This document shows positions 44,386 through 54,568 of a DNA stretch of 64,000 bases, piece by piece. Origin of the DNA: Hemerocallis citrina (Eukaryota > Streptophyta > Magnoliopsida > Asparagales > Asphodelaceae); contig CM030367.1 in the NCBI GenBank assembly GCA_017893485.1, positions 140,323,089 to 140,387,088 of the forward strand, read 5' to 3'. The stretch's first letter is position 1. The number at the start of each line of letters is the position of its first letter. The translations under genes and the position numbers were made by a program. The notes beneath the pieces were generated by a model. The model saw only the letters and a list, made by a program, of their open reading frames with translations, was not told where the DNA came from and searched no databases.

Positions 44386-45135
44386 TGAGGTGGGATGAAA
44401 ATAACCCAAGGCCCAGCCAGGGCCCAGGATTGCGTCCACTCAAATAGCACGCCAACTCGGCACCGGACCGTCACAGGCTCGGAGCCGAGCTTATGAACTT
44501 GCCCCCACGAAACCAGTCGCCTCGTTCCAACGATCTGCCGCGACCTTCGGCCTCCGATCCTCGGCAGTCCCGTGGTCCCCCCATCAGCCTAGTGAGGGAT
44601 AAGGATGACCTGGCGCTACCCAGGCCATCCGATCCTCCCAGAGGCACAGGGGCCACACGATCCGCCACGTCAGCTTCAAAACCACTTGGAGCCTTGCCAC
44701 GTCAGCCCTAAACTGCCCCTGGTACTGCCACGTCTGCCTTAAACTCCCTGGGCCTCCTGCCACGTCAGGCCCATTGGCTTTCGGTTCCAGACCCGGTCCC
44801 CGAACGGATCCAAACCCGGTTGGGATTATCTATAAATACCAGGCCCTCTCCCACCTTTACAGGTAATCAATCTTTTACCACCTAAAAACCCTAGTTATTG
44901 CTACTCTCTCTCAGAGACTAACTAGATCGTCGGAGGGTCTGCCACCGGGATCAACCCCGGTGTTTCAAGACCGTCTGCAGGTATGCGAGGCGAGGCATCC
45001 CGATCCGAGCCGATCCTCAAGTGCCGAAGCGAGCCTCCCGCTCACCGTCCGGTACCGCATCCTTCCACCATTACAAATAGAGTCCGAACTCACACCTGGT
45101 GCACCCACACTCATCCCCAAAAACAAACAGCATCA
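44386..45135 (+). mobile_element. 3' LTR of H
   Basis: 750 bp, TGAGG to CATCA, about 97.7% identical to the 5' LTR by eye count. TATA at 44831-44838. Confidence 0.95.
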
Positions 45136-45140
45136 ACAAC
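45136..45140. repeat. TSD of element H, right copy (ACAAC)
   Basis: Matches 32885-32889. Confidence 0.95.
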
Positions 45141-45818
45141 CAATTTAACGCTCACACTCGGATTGATTATTAAGAGATTAGTTCAAAGTAATTTTCTCAG
45201 AACGAATAAGTGAAGAATACATAGTGGATTCGTTCGATTAAATAGAAGAGGAAGTTATCAATCAAAAGAAGAAACGATACATTCCAAAAAAGATATACAG
45301 CCAAGCTGCGGTCGACCGGTCAAAGTGTGCGGTCGACCGTTCAGCTCTCTGGCGTAGCTAGAGAGTTGAAAGGTCGACTGCTATCTTAATTCATATAGGT
45401 TGCAGTCGACTATGACGGTCGAGTGACATAAGGTACGGTCGACCGGTCGTTGGCTGTATAAATCGAATCCACTTTGTTTTCTAACCATAAACTCATCTCT
45501 CTTTAATCAATCAATTACAATAAATATCTCACGAAAATATTGCTAAAAATTCAGACTTGATAGATTGCTTGGAGGCCAATTAATTGAGAGCTCTTTCCTC
45601 TTTAGCATGTAGATGCAATCTCCCTTTATTTAATTGAGAGCGCTTTCCTTTTTAGCTTGTAGATGCAATCTTCCTTTATTACTTTCCTTGTTTGTATATT
45701 TGTGAATCTCTCTTGGATCTCTTTTTGATATTAATTAATCCTGAAAAACTGATACACTAAATTCAAACTTATTAGTACAGGTGAGCACATTTTGTGCACA
45801 CCAAACCAAGAGTCAACA
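45141..45818 (-). mobile_element. 3' LTR of Sirevirus-like element L, right piece
   Basis: On the - strand it starts TGTTGACTCTTGG at 45818, directly after a polypurine tract of AAAAAAGGGGGAGAT. It is interrupted by H at 45140. It contains five GTCGAC-type motifs at 45311-45443. A 60-bp word with AATTGAGAGC and GTAGATGCAATCT is repeated at about 45581 and 45643. Confidence 0.75.
45311..45446. repeat. GTCGACYG motif cluster 1 (LTR of L)
   Basis: GTCGACCG at 45311, 45332 and 45438, GTCGACTG at 45373, GTCGAC at 45405. The first two are 21 bp apart. Confidence 0.85.
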
Positions 45819-45833
45819 ATCTCCCCCTTTTTT
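45819..45833 (-). other. Polypurine tract of element L
   Basis: On the - strand AAAAAAGGGGGAGAT, directly followed by TGTTG. It is the form usual for Sirevirus (SIRE/Maximus) copia elements. Confidence 0.8.
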
Positions 45834-47022
45834 GTGTGAATAAAATATGCCAGGATGTTTGAAAGTTAAAACAAAGTATGTAAATATTCCCCCTAAATTT
45901 AGTGCATCCTGTAAAACAGATTTTCACATAGATAAAATTTTAAAGAGAGTGAATACTCCCCCTTAATATAATATTACCTGTAATACAGAGTTTAATGAAC
46001 AAATATAAGATAGGAATACCGAGTTAGAGAATTGATTCATGAAATGATTTGAAATTTGAAAATCGTTTGAAAACATTCGAAAACAATATTCTCCCCCTTT
46101 TTGGAACACACCATGAGGGGACAGATAGAGTAAAATAAAGCTTGGAAAGTTCGAAAAAACAACTATCAATTTAAAACAAAGAGGATGAACAATCTAAGAT
46201 ATAACACCAAATACAAAAAGGATCATGGATGAGAATCTTCTTACATGATACCATTGATAGCGAAACTCTTTGATATTCAGTGAGAGTTCTACATAATATC
46301 ATAGGTTTGAGATTCTCCCCAATACATATGAAAGTAACAAGAAAATCAAGAAATTAAGAGAAGAAGCATTGATTTTATGAAAAGTTTAAAGAACAAGACC
46401 AGAGAGAGTTGATCGACCTGATGGTCGACCGCAAAATATGATGTTGCAAAACAATATCCAGAGAGAATACCGGTCAACCACTGCTTGAGAGATATAAAAC
46501 TGAGTTGAAGGTAGAAGATTTCGATCTGCACAGGATAATTTGAGAGTTAAGAGTTAAATTTATAGTCATAAGGGAAGTTAGAAATGTGTAGATACACACC
46601 TGAAAAGAAAACTTAGAAACATGAGGAATTTGACATTTTTTAAAAAAAAATGGAAAGATAAGCTCAGAGGAGGAGCCAGTCGACTGCAACATCAAATTCA
46701 AGATTAGACCAGAGAGCAGAACGGTCGATTGCCAGGTCGACCGCAAAACTGAAACAGAACAGATACACTTGAGTGAAATCAATTTTATAAAGAAGTCAGA
46801 GTGTATGTTGGTCGACTGCTTGGTTGACCACAATACTAATACCAACAGATATATAAAAGTAACATTGATAATGCAATTTTGTTTGCCAATATGCATGAGG
46901 ATAAGAGCTTGAATTAAGATCAATGCAAGAGTTGAACTGCATTTCAAGATACGAGCTAAATTAAGTACCTTACAAGGAATTCAAATAGCATTCATAAGAA
47001 TATTTCATTAACAAATTACAAA
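45834..47022 (-). other. 3' internal non-coding region of L with extra polypurine tracts
   Basis: Further GGGGGA-type tracts on the - strand lie near 45887, 45957, 46091 and 46315. GTCGAC-type motifs occur at 46424, 46679, 46722, 46736 and 46811. No ORF is supported (45963-46169 and 46346-46947 have no family features). Confidence 0.6.
46424..46818. repeat. GTCGACYG motif cluster 2 (internal L)
   Basis: GTCGACCG at 46424 and 46736, GTCGACTG at 46679 and 46811, GTCGATTG at 46722, plus degenerate GGTCAACC near 46472 and GGTTGACC near 46823. Confidence 0.8.
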
Positions 47023-48138
47023 TTATTCATCATCATCTTCTTCTTCTTCTTCCTCATCCTCTTCTGCTATATTAGGAGGTGGGAGCCTTTCCCAATCCTC
47101 TTAGTCTTGCAAGTAATCAAGAGTCTTTGTGTAGTAATTGTACATTTGCATTTGAAGAGCGACAAATTGCTCATATGTCATGAATGAAGATGAGGAGGAG
47201 GAAGCCTGTGAGAGAGGGACTTGTGGTGCTTGTGGTGGTGCTTGGGGCTCTTGTTGTTCTTGTTCCTCTTGCCTTGCTTGCTATTGGGCTTGACGGCATC
47301 GAGCCCGTTGTCCGAAGGAAACATCAATGCCCATTTGTTGAGGGAGGATGGGCATAGGACTTTTGCTAAGTAGGTAATTCCCAACTTCAGCGCGGGAATA
47401 AATAGCGAGCTTGTATATGAGTGAGCTAAATGGGAGGCTGGCACAATATGAAGAGGTAGCATAATTCATCGTATAAATGATGAATGAGGCAAGATCGAAT
47501 TTTTATTCTCCAAGAACCAGAAAGATGATGAAGGATTGATCGACCCTAATTTCGGTTTTGTCATTCTTTTTGGGCCAAATATTTGCATTTACGATTTTAT
47601 TGAGCACACGGGCAGTGTCGGTAAACTGTGTAGGAGATGGGTGAGGAAGGTGAAAAAATTCATGTTGCACAATCATGGATTTTACAGTGTGTTGATTGTG
47701 ACCGGGCTTGTATTTAAAGGTTTTGAAGTCGAGGTGATAAGCGTCAAAATCCGCTTGGGGAAACTCGCATCGACCACGAAGATACTCGGGGGTGATTTTT
47801 ACTCTTCTCCCAAGTACGAGAGAAGAGAGAGTAAGATCACCATTTTGCAAGCCCTCAAGATTGGCATAGAATTGACGAGTTATTGATTTAGAGTGAGTAC
47901 TAGGGGTGCTATGATAGTTGTCCCAACCGAAACCCCTAAGAATTCTAACCATTACAGAGAATTGCCCCCCCCCCCCAAAGGCAGACAAGTCAATTGCCTT
48001 ATTGGCAACGACAGGAGCACTAGCAAGAGAAGAGAAATATTTATCAGCACATTGAGAATTTTGGAATACTATACCTTCTCTAGTGGTGAATTTTGATACA
48101 GTCCTCTTGCCCTTTGGTTGTTGAGAGGAGGAAGCCAT
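47023..48138 (-). pseudogene. Putative plant transposon protein gene of element L
   Basis: ATG at 48138 opens 371 codons to TAA at 47023-47025, with three in-frame stops: TAA 47503-47505, one in QAQ*QARQ near 47281, and one in LQD*EDW near 47103. It begins MASSSQQPKGKRTV and has RQFYANLEG, GRRVKITPEYL, ADFDAYHLDF, ARVLNKIVNANIWP, IIYTMNYATSSYCASLPF and a Gln-rich then Asp/Glu-rich tail. This order resembles the 'putative plant transposon protein' family (Pfam Transposase_32 as I recall it) that often accompanies copia elements. Its function is unknown. A run of 12 C at 47965-47976 encodes Gly residues. A TATA box lies 130 bp upstream. Confidence 0.65.
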
Positions 48139-48263
48139 GAGCCAAAGAGAGAATGTGTGAGAGATTTAAGGAAGGATTTGAACGAAAAAGAAAATTTTTA
48201 CTGATGGGTTTGGGGAGAGAAGGCTAGGGTTTAAGATGAAACAAGAGGTTGGGGGTAAAGAGC

Positions 48264-48271
48264 CTTTTATA
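48264..48271 (-). promoter_or_regulatory. TATA box before the plant transposon protein gene
   Basis: TATAAAAG on the - strand, 126-133 bp before ATG 48138, followed by a CT-rich leader with AAACCCTAG. It suggests a promoter inside the element separate from the LTR. Confidence 0.6.
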
Positions 48272-48311
48272 ATAGAGAGAGAGAGAGAGGCAGACTTATT
48301 CGTCTAAGTCG

Positions 48312-48475
48312 GTCGACCGATTTAATAAACGTTCGACCGCACCATACATTAAAAACACAGTAGGCAGGGTCAGAGGGTGGGACGGTCGACCGCACAGTCG
48401 ACCGGTTAATTCTCGCAAGCAGTTGATTATAAATACATACGGTCGACCGGTCAGTCGATCGGTCGGTCGACCGGT
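48312..48475. repeat. GTCGACCG motif cluster 3 (upstream of the TATA box in L)
   Basis: GTCGACCG at 48312, 48384, 48397, 48442 and 48466, GTTCGACCG at 48331, GTCGATCGG at 48453. Spacings of 11-13 and about 20 bp dominate. Confidence 0.85.
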
Positions 48476-48654
48476 TATTCAATTTTTGCAGTTATGATTT
48501 CATGAAACCATATTTAATGTAAATTCAAGCAGGTATAGATCCTACAGTGCATAATTGAAGAACAACGTCCTTCACCTATTTCCTTGATAGAGATGCAGAT
48601 TATTGCTGTGCCAGTTGAGATTTGTGCATCTTCTATCAAGGTTTCTGCATGTCT
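48476..48654. other. Short degenerate stretch between gag remnant and cluster 3
   Basis: No motif recognised. The absence of protease, integrase and reverse transcriptase between gag and the 3' gene shows that pol of L is missing here. Confidence 0.5.
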
Positions 48655-49127
48655 TTACGTTGAATACTTCGAACTCCCTACCTGTATGTTTGTAGGAGTC
48701 CATGTGAGCTTTGAGCCTGCATCAACATTCTTTCTTACCCACACAAGATTAGTCTTCCTTTTTAGTGAGCAGTTATAAGAGATATGTCCTAGTCTACAAC
48801 AAAAATTGCATGTGATTCGATTGTGTCTTGGGTCATGCGCACTTGCATAATTTATATTTGGTTTGTGATTGTGTTGATTTTTATGCACGTGCATATGACA
48901 GAATAATTTTTGGTGATGTATTGGTTCTTCGTAACTAAGCCCTCTATTATCATGAAATGATCTTAAATTTTTTGTAATAATGTAACTGGACCCTTCATGC
49001 TTTTCAATAATTTTTTCAAGCTCAGTTACCTTTTTACAAAGCCTCTTTCTAGTTATCTCATCATCTTTTGTATTCCAACGAACAGTATCTGGTGTGGCAT
49101 CAAGAATCCTATTTTGTTTAAGGGCTT
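48655..49127 (-). pseudogene. gag C-terminal part of copia element L
   Basis: On the - strand, after the J insertion, the frame reads LKQNRILDATPDTVRWN, KKVTELEKIIEKHEG and a CCHC knuckle CNFCCRLGHISYNC near 48770-48811. It joins the fragment at 60725-61011 through the GGCTT target duplication. No stop is present until 48655. This is a Sirevirus-type gag with coiled coils before the knuckle. Confidence 0.75.
49123..49127. repeat. TSD of element J, left copy (GGCTT)
   Basis: GGCTT directly before 49128 and again at 60720-60724. Confidence 0.92.
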
Positions 49128-49691
49128 TGTTACCGCTAAATCTGGTGTGGGGACAAACAGATAGAATTTGTGGATTCATTGAGATGTCGAATAGTCAAAC
49201 CTGAAAACCTTTCCGCCGGAGTTTGACCGTTATCTCCCTCCGTTGACCTGCAAAAAGTGCGAAACAACGTGGTTGATCCCAGCGACGCACCCTCCGACGC
49301 TCAAGTCAGTAATCAGAAAGATTATGAATGAGCTTTGATTGGCAAAAGATTGATTACCTGTTAACAGTGGGGGATGGGGGGTATTTATAGCCGCCTTAGG
49401 GACCATTTTCGGGATAAATCCCTACTTCCTAGTGGATGGATCTAAGGAATTAGGGTCGTTGATTAAGTATAATCATAAACCCTAATTCTATCCAGCTGGA
49501 CTGGGTTCTTTTCGGGTTCGAACCCGCACCCAGTTAAGGTGGATCCGTTCGTGGGCTATTGGGTCTTTGGAGAAAAGACCCAGTATCCATTTCAAACCCG
49601 TCTGTAGGTGAAATTACCATTTTACCCCCGAGCTTTAAGATTCGTGCCCAATTTGGACGGTTCCTATTTAACCCTATTTTTAGCCATATCA
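49128..49691 (-). mobile_element. 3' LTR of J
   Basis: On the - strand it runs TGATATGGC to GCGGTAACA. Matches 60157-60719, and more distantly the M LTR at 61012-61631. Confidence 0.93.
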
Positions 49692-49707
49692 CGAGCCCCC
49701 CACTCCC
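49692..49707 (-). other. Polypurine tract of J
   Basis: GGGAGTGGGGGGCTCG on the - strand, directly before TGATATGGC. Almost identical to the H tract. Confidence 0.85.
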
Positions 49708-50166
49708 GAAGACTGAGTTTGATCAGCTTTTGAGGAGTAGTTTTATTGTTTTAATGGCTTGCGGAGTTGTATCGGAGTCCAAATGGGGGTGTCGAATCTT
49801 TGTATGAGGTATTATGGTGAATTTTGGAGCTAGTTGCGTGCTCAAGGTTGTTCCTGAGCTCTCCTGGACTTTTGGTGGTTTTTCTTAATTTTAATCTATT
49901 TTTCGGACCATTTATTTAATTTTGCGAAGCGGTGATTCATTGTTCGGGGGACTTAATTAATTATTCTAAGCAATAATTATTAACCCAGGGGTTCAAAAAA
50001 TTTTCCCCGAATTCGTAATTATTTTTTGGAATTTTTAATTAATTTTTCTGAATTTTTAATCATTTTTTCGCAAATTTTAAATGAATAATTCGAATTTAAT
50101 AAATAAAAAATTAATTTTTATTCTGATTTATGACGTGGCACGATTTGGGCCTTCCATCAGCCAGCG
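49708..50166. other. AT-rich non-coding part of the J 3' region
   Basis: No gene recognised. It lies between the PPT and the tandem array. Confidence 0.5.
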
Positions 50167-51690
50167 ATGCGAATTTCTAGAGGATCAGATGGCCGGAGTA
50201 GCTCGGCGGCGTTTTTCTCCGCTTGCGGAAGTCGGTGCCCCGGTAGCTCGGCCAGTCCTCCTCGGCAGCTCGGTAGCTCGGTGCGTTACGAGCTGCCGAG
50301 CTACGTGGTAAGCTCTGGAGGATCCATCATGGTGCGAATCACGAGGATGGGGGTTCAGATCACGAGAAAATGCTATCTTGTCGTTTTGTGGGCGTGGCGT
50401 GATCTGAACCGCTCATCATGTTCCAGCGTGATTTTTGAAACGTTCCAATGGTTGGGGTAGTTCGGCAGTCATTTTTCTTCAAATGTGAGGGTCAGTGCGT
50501 TGGCTATAGCTGCTCGGTTGCTCGGCAGCTCGGGCTTAACTCCTTGGTAGCCTGGTAGCTCGGCTACAGTTGCTCAGTATATCGGCAGCTCGGCCTTTCT
50601 TCCGTGATTGCTCGGTAGCTTGGCCTTAGCTGTTCGGTAGCTCGACAGAGTGCCCCGGTGGCTCGGCAGCTCGGGACGATCTGTTGAGCCACGTAGCAGG
50701 ATCCGGTGCGTTGATCACAGCGCAGATCACGAAGTTGGAGGTTCAGATCACGAGAAAATATTATCTTGTCATTTTGTGGGCGTGGCGTGATCTAAGCTGC
50801 TCATCATGTTTTGACACGAATTTTGAGACAATTTGACGGTAGGAGTGGCTCAGCGGCATTTTTCTCCAAATGTGGAGGTCGGTGCCTCGGTAGCTTGGCA
50901 GAGTGTCTCGGTGGCTCGGCTCGGTATGGCCCGTTGAGCCACGTGGCTGGATCCGGAGCATTCATCACGGTGCGGATAACGAGGTTGGAGGTTCAGATCA
51001 CGAGAAAACGTTATCTTGTCGTTTTGTGGGCGCAGCGTGATCTGAGCCGCTCATCATGTTTTGACACGAATTTTGAGACAATCTGACGGTAGGAGTGGCT
51101 CGGCGGCATTTTTCTCCAAATGTGGAGGTCGGTGCCCCGATAGCTCGGCAGAGTGGCTCGGTGGCTCGGCTCGGTATGGCCCGCTGAGCCACGTGGCTGG
51201 ATCCGGAGCGTTCATCTTGGTACGGATCACGAGGTTGGAGGTTTAGATCATGAGAAAACATTATCTTATCGTTTTGTGTTGGCGTGATCTGAGCCGCTCA
51301 TCATGTTTCGACACGAATTTTTAGACAATCTGACGGTAGGAGTGGCTCGGCGACATTTTTCTCCAAATGTGGAGGTCGGTGCCCTAGTAGCTCGGCAGAG
51401 TGTCTCGGTGGCTCGGCTCGGTATGGCCCGTTGAGCCACGTGGCTGGATCTGGAGCATTCATCATGGCGCAGATCACGAGGTTGGAGGTTCAGATCACGA
51501 GAAAACATTATCTTGTCATTTTGTGGGCGTGGCGTGATCTGAGCCGCTCATCATGTTTCGACACAAATTTTGAGACAATCTGACGGTAGGAGTGGCTCGG
51601 CGGCATTTTTCTCCAAATGTGGAGGTCGGTGCCCCGGTAGCTCGGCAGAGTGTCTCGGTGGCTCGGTGCTCTACGAGTTACCGAACTGCC
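50167..51690 (+). repeat. Tandem array of about six units of 247-250 bp in J
   Basis: GACACGAA-type unit markers lie at 50813, 51063, 51310 and 51560 (spacing 250, 247, 250). Two diverged units precede them, the second expanded by a GTAGCTCGGCAG subrepeat at about 50510-50680. Units contain CACGTGGCTGGATC and GATCACGAG. The several short ORFs on both strands are repeat translations. Confidence 0.9.
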
Positions 51691-51856
51691 ATGCAAAGTG
51701 AACCGTTGCAACTTTTCTCGAATCGTCACAGCTTCCTCTATTCTGTCATTTAGTCTTCCTTAATGGGCCCCCAAGCGTTATAGAAGCCCAACAGTCGCCT
51801 CTTTGTCTATAAGTTCCTACCCCCCTCGCCCCTTACCTCATTCTTTCACTTTTCAC

Positions 51857-51863
51857 TATAAAA
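51857..51863 (+). promoter_or_regulatory. Antisense-gene TATA box of J
   Basis: TATAAAA, 166 bp before the ATG at 52023, followed by a CT-rich leader. A weaker TATAAG is near 51806. Position and spacing match H. Confidence 0.65.
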
Positions 51864-52022
51864 TTTTACTTTCGCTCTCGAGTCGCTCTGCTAGCGGAGA
51901 TTTGAGCTCAAGGGCGGTTGTGCTAGCTGTTGCGAAGGCCAGGCGATTTCCGGCAAACTTTTTCTGACCGTGAACGTCACATCAAGGTCAGTTTACTTAA
52001 CCTCAGATATTTATTCTACGAG

Positions 52023-52980
52023 ATGTCACGGGTATCCTCGGGTAGTGAGGCATCCTCCTCAGGGGGTCGGAGCACCGAGGAAGGGAGAGAAGTGGTGAGC
52101 AGAAGGAAGGGGAAGAAGATAGTAGGGTCGTATGCGGCCGAGGAGAAGGGGAAGGAAGTGGTTTGGTCCTCGGTTGTTGAGACGATTGTAGAGGACGTGA
52201 GACAGGCGGGTGAGCTGGGTCGGATGCCGACCGTGTTGTCCGGCCATGGGGGGATAAGGCAGTACAGCGGCGAGCTGCTGACCAAAGCTGTCTACGGTCT
52301 TGCGGAAACCTACGAGGAGAACGATCCGAGGGAGGTTACCGAGGTGGACGATATCCCCTCGATTCTAACCGAGCGAGACTTACTCCCGACTCGGAAAGGC
52401 TTCGCCATTCCCTCGGAGTACACATTAATCCTCCCCGGCCCCGGGGTGCGAGCGAACACAGCTTTTTCGGCAGATACCTGCATCTTCGCCTACGACGCAT
52501 TGAATGCCGGCCTGCGCTTCCCCTTCCATCCTTTTGTGACTGTGGTTCTCCGGTGGTACGGGCTGTGTCCTATTCAGTTCATGCCAAACACGTGGCGCCA
52601 TGTGCTCGGGTTTCTGCTTTAGTGTCGAACGGCAAAGGTGGAGCTGCAGCTCGTCATCCTCTGGAGTTTGTACCGGATCAACAGAATGAGGTAAGCTCGA
52701 GCCGCGCTACTATCTTTAGCCTCGGAAAGGCGTCAAGCTGATAGAAAACCCCGACTCGATAAAGTCGTGGAAGGGGAAATTCAATCTGATCAAGGGCCCC
52801 TCGGCGTGGGACTTCCCAACTCGGTGGAAGGAGGACGTGCCGAAGTATGCAAAGTCCGAGCCGGTGTTGACCACGGCCGAGGCGGAGGTGGCCGCAAAGC
52901 TGATGGTCTTCCGATGTTGAGTTAGAGGGAAATGACCGAGGAGGTGCTGCACGGGTCAGGCCTCAGTCCGATCGACCCGA
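52023..52980 (+). pseudogene. Antisense Transposase_28-type gene of J, exon 1
   Basis: The ATG at 52023 opens MSRVSSGSEASSSGG. The conserved domain has LRFPFHPFVTVVLRWYGLCP, FMPNTWRHVLGFLL, then after a TAG at 52620-52622 CRTAKVELQLV. A frameshift near 52690 and a TAG near 52712 follow, then ENPDSIKSWKGKFNLIKGPS, AWDFPTRWKEDVPKYAKSEP, and a second frameshift near 52917 restores the frame to MTEEVLHGSGLSPIDP. Net frame is unchanged. The protein is the counterpart of the H gene on 41444-42659 and lies antisense to the J gag. The start was chosen by comparison with H. Confidence 0.8.
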
Positions 52981-53071
52981 GTACGCTCCAGACATCTCTC
53001 TTTTCTTTTCAGTTTACTATTCTTCAATGCCTTGTGTTTTTTTCTAACCTGATTTTGTTTTGCTCCGGCAG
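52981..53071 (+). other. Intron 1 of the antisense gene of J (91 bp, phase 1)
   Basis: Donor GTACGCTCC after GLSPIDP and acceptor GCTCCGGCAG. Splicing gives PKAPNMDFKAMM in frame. Same phase and place as in H. Confidence 0.75.
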
Positions 53072-53523
53072 AGGCTCCGAACATGGACTTCAAGGCGATG
53101 ATGGCCGAGCGAAACGAGGTCGCGGATGCCAAGAAGAGGAATAGGACAAGCGCAGGTCCCTCGTCTGGTCGACCCACCAAGGCTCCTTCTACCGTGGTCA
53201 GAACGGTCAACCTCACTTCTCCTCGACAATCGACCCCGGCTGCCGTTGTTCCTCAGCCGGCCCTGTCCGAGGGCTTCTTTGTCTCGGTGGCTCTGGCGCT
53301 TCAGGCCCCGCCTCTAACTTAGCAGGTCGAGGTCATACTGATCGAGGCCCACAAGAAGCTGTTTGTCCCCGATTGGCGAGTGAAGAACCATGACGGCTTC
53401 TTGGGGGACTCGGGGATGAGCATGCAGGCTGTTCGGCACCTTCCGAACCCGAAGGATCGAGCCGCGCTGAAGGCGGGGACGACGGGCAACAATGCTCTTG
53501 AAGTAGCTTGGTCGCTTATATCA
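53072..53523 (+). pseudogene. Antisense gene of J, exon 2
   Basis: Encodes APNMDFKAMMAERNEVADAKK, a Pro/Ser/Thr-rich stretch, a TAG at 53320-53322 (CAG expected), then KKLFVPDWRVKNHDGFLG and EVAWSLIS. The middle part has no equivalent in H exon 2, which is also low-complexity. Confidence 0.7.
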
Positions 53524-53616
53524 GTAAGTCTTCTTTGCCGTTTATCGAAATTTTCTTGAAAATTTTCTAAGTCTTTAGCTCGGCTTTTGTCGCGTTCTAA
53601 CTATTTCTTTGTGCAG
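53524..53616 (+). other. Intron 2 of the antisense gene of J (93 bp, phase 0)
   Basis: Donor GTAAGT after WSLIS and acceptor TTTGTGCAG. Same phase and place as H intron 2; both donors are GTAAGT. Confidence 0.75.
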
Positions 53617-54258
53617 GCCACTTGTCATTTCAGCCACCTTCTCGAGGAATATGCCAAGCAAGAGAGGGAGCTAGGGCCATGAAGTAGTTGGAGGCGGAGC
53701 AAGAGAGGGAGCTAGGGAGTTAGTGACAAAGACAGAGCAGAAAGGGCGAGAGCCGTGAAGTAGTTGGAGGCGGAGCAGCGCCGCTCGGACGCTTTGGCGG
53801 CCCAAGTTGCCGACCTTGAAGCGGCTCTGGAGCAAGCGAGGGAGAAGCTCGCTTCGAAGGTCACTAAGGCAGCCGAGGAGATGGCTGAAGCGGTGAGGGC
53901 TTTGGAGGCAGTGAAGCTGCAACAAGCCAAGGCCGTGGAGAAGGTGAGGGCGGAGATTGAGGCTGAGGCCAAGAAGCACATGGCGGCCAACATGGAGAAG
54001 TCTTACGCCACCGCGCTCGAGCACGTCAAGGCTCGATTCCTCGAATTCGACAGGTCGGGGTATGGGCTGTGGGGCCCGGTCGCCGAGCCTGATGCCGAGG
54101 AAGAAGCTGAAGGAGAGGAGGAAGAAGACGAAGGAGAAGCTGATAGAGAGGAGGGGGACGAGCAAGACGGTGGTGGTGCTCCTGCCGACCCCGAGACCAT
54201 GGTGGTGGAGGGAGACGGTGACCAGGTCGTGGCTGACCACCGAGCCGGAGCGGCGTAG
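53617..54258 (+). pseudogene. Antisense gene of J, exon 3 (coiled coil)
   Basis: ATCHFSHLLEEYAKQERELG starts the exon. A duplicated GAGAGGGAGCTAGGG segment at about 53660-53720 introduces stops, then QRRSDALAAQVADLEAALEQ runs as a long coiled coil to HVKARFLEFDRSG, followed by a Glu-rich tail and TAG at 54256-54258. Confidence 0.65.
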
Positions 54259-54568
54259 GACGAGGGGCTGTCTACCGAGGAGCCCGTTCCCGAGCTACCG
54301 TTCAAGATGGCCCCTTGATCCTCTTGCTCTTGTACACACTTTTTTTTATGTACTGCCTTGTAGCGGACTGGCCACCGCTTTTTCTTTTGATATAAATGAA
54401 ACTTGTTTTTGGCAATCCTTGCTAAGTGTTGGAGTGTTTCGATTTGAGATCTTTCTGGAATTTGACTAAGTGTCGAGTACTCCCTTTTGACGATTAGTCA
54501 AGTGTTAGCAAGTTTGGCTTTGAAGTTTAGGTGTGTTGCACGAGCTCAGTGTTGATGTATTTTTTCAG
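54259..54568 (+). other. Region between J antisense exon 3 and the second coiled-coil unit
   Basis: Holds the conserved GCGGACTGGCCACC at 54363-54376 and T-rich sequence ending in TTTTTTCAG, a splice acceptor. It is either an intron or a 3' UTR plus leader. Confidence 0.5.

Larger units (their letters stand above)
32890..45135 (+). mobile_element. Element H: complete Tat-lineage Ty3/gypsy, 12.2 kb
   Basis: It has two 750-bp LTRs, a PBS, a PPT, target duplications ACAAC, all gag-pol domains in the order gag, protease, reverse transcriptase, RNase H, integrase, and a long 3' region with antisense genes and a tandem array. It is inserted in the LTR of element L. I counted about 17 differences between its LTRs (about 2.3%), mostly C/T and G/A. 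Base composition is clearly more GC-rich than the host DNA. Confidence 0.95.

Noticed and set aside
53671..54305. Long - strand ORFs (Leu- and Ser-rich)
   Set aside because: Shadow frames of the GC-rich antisense-gene exon 3 of J; low-complexity and without motifs.
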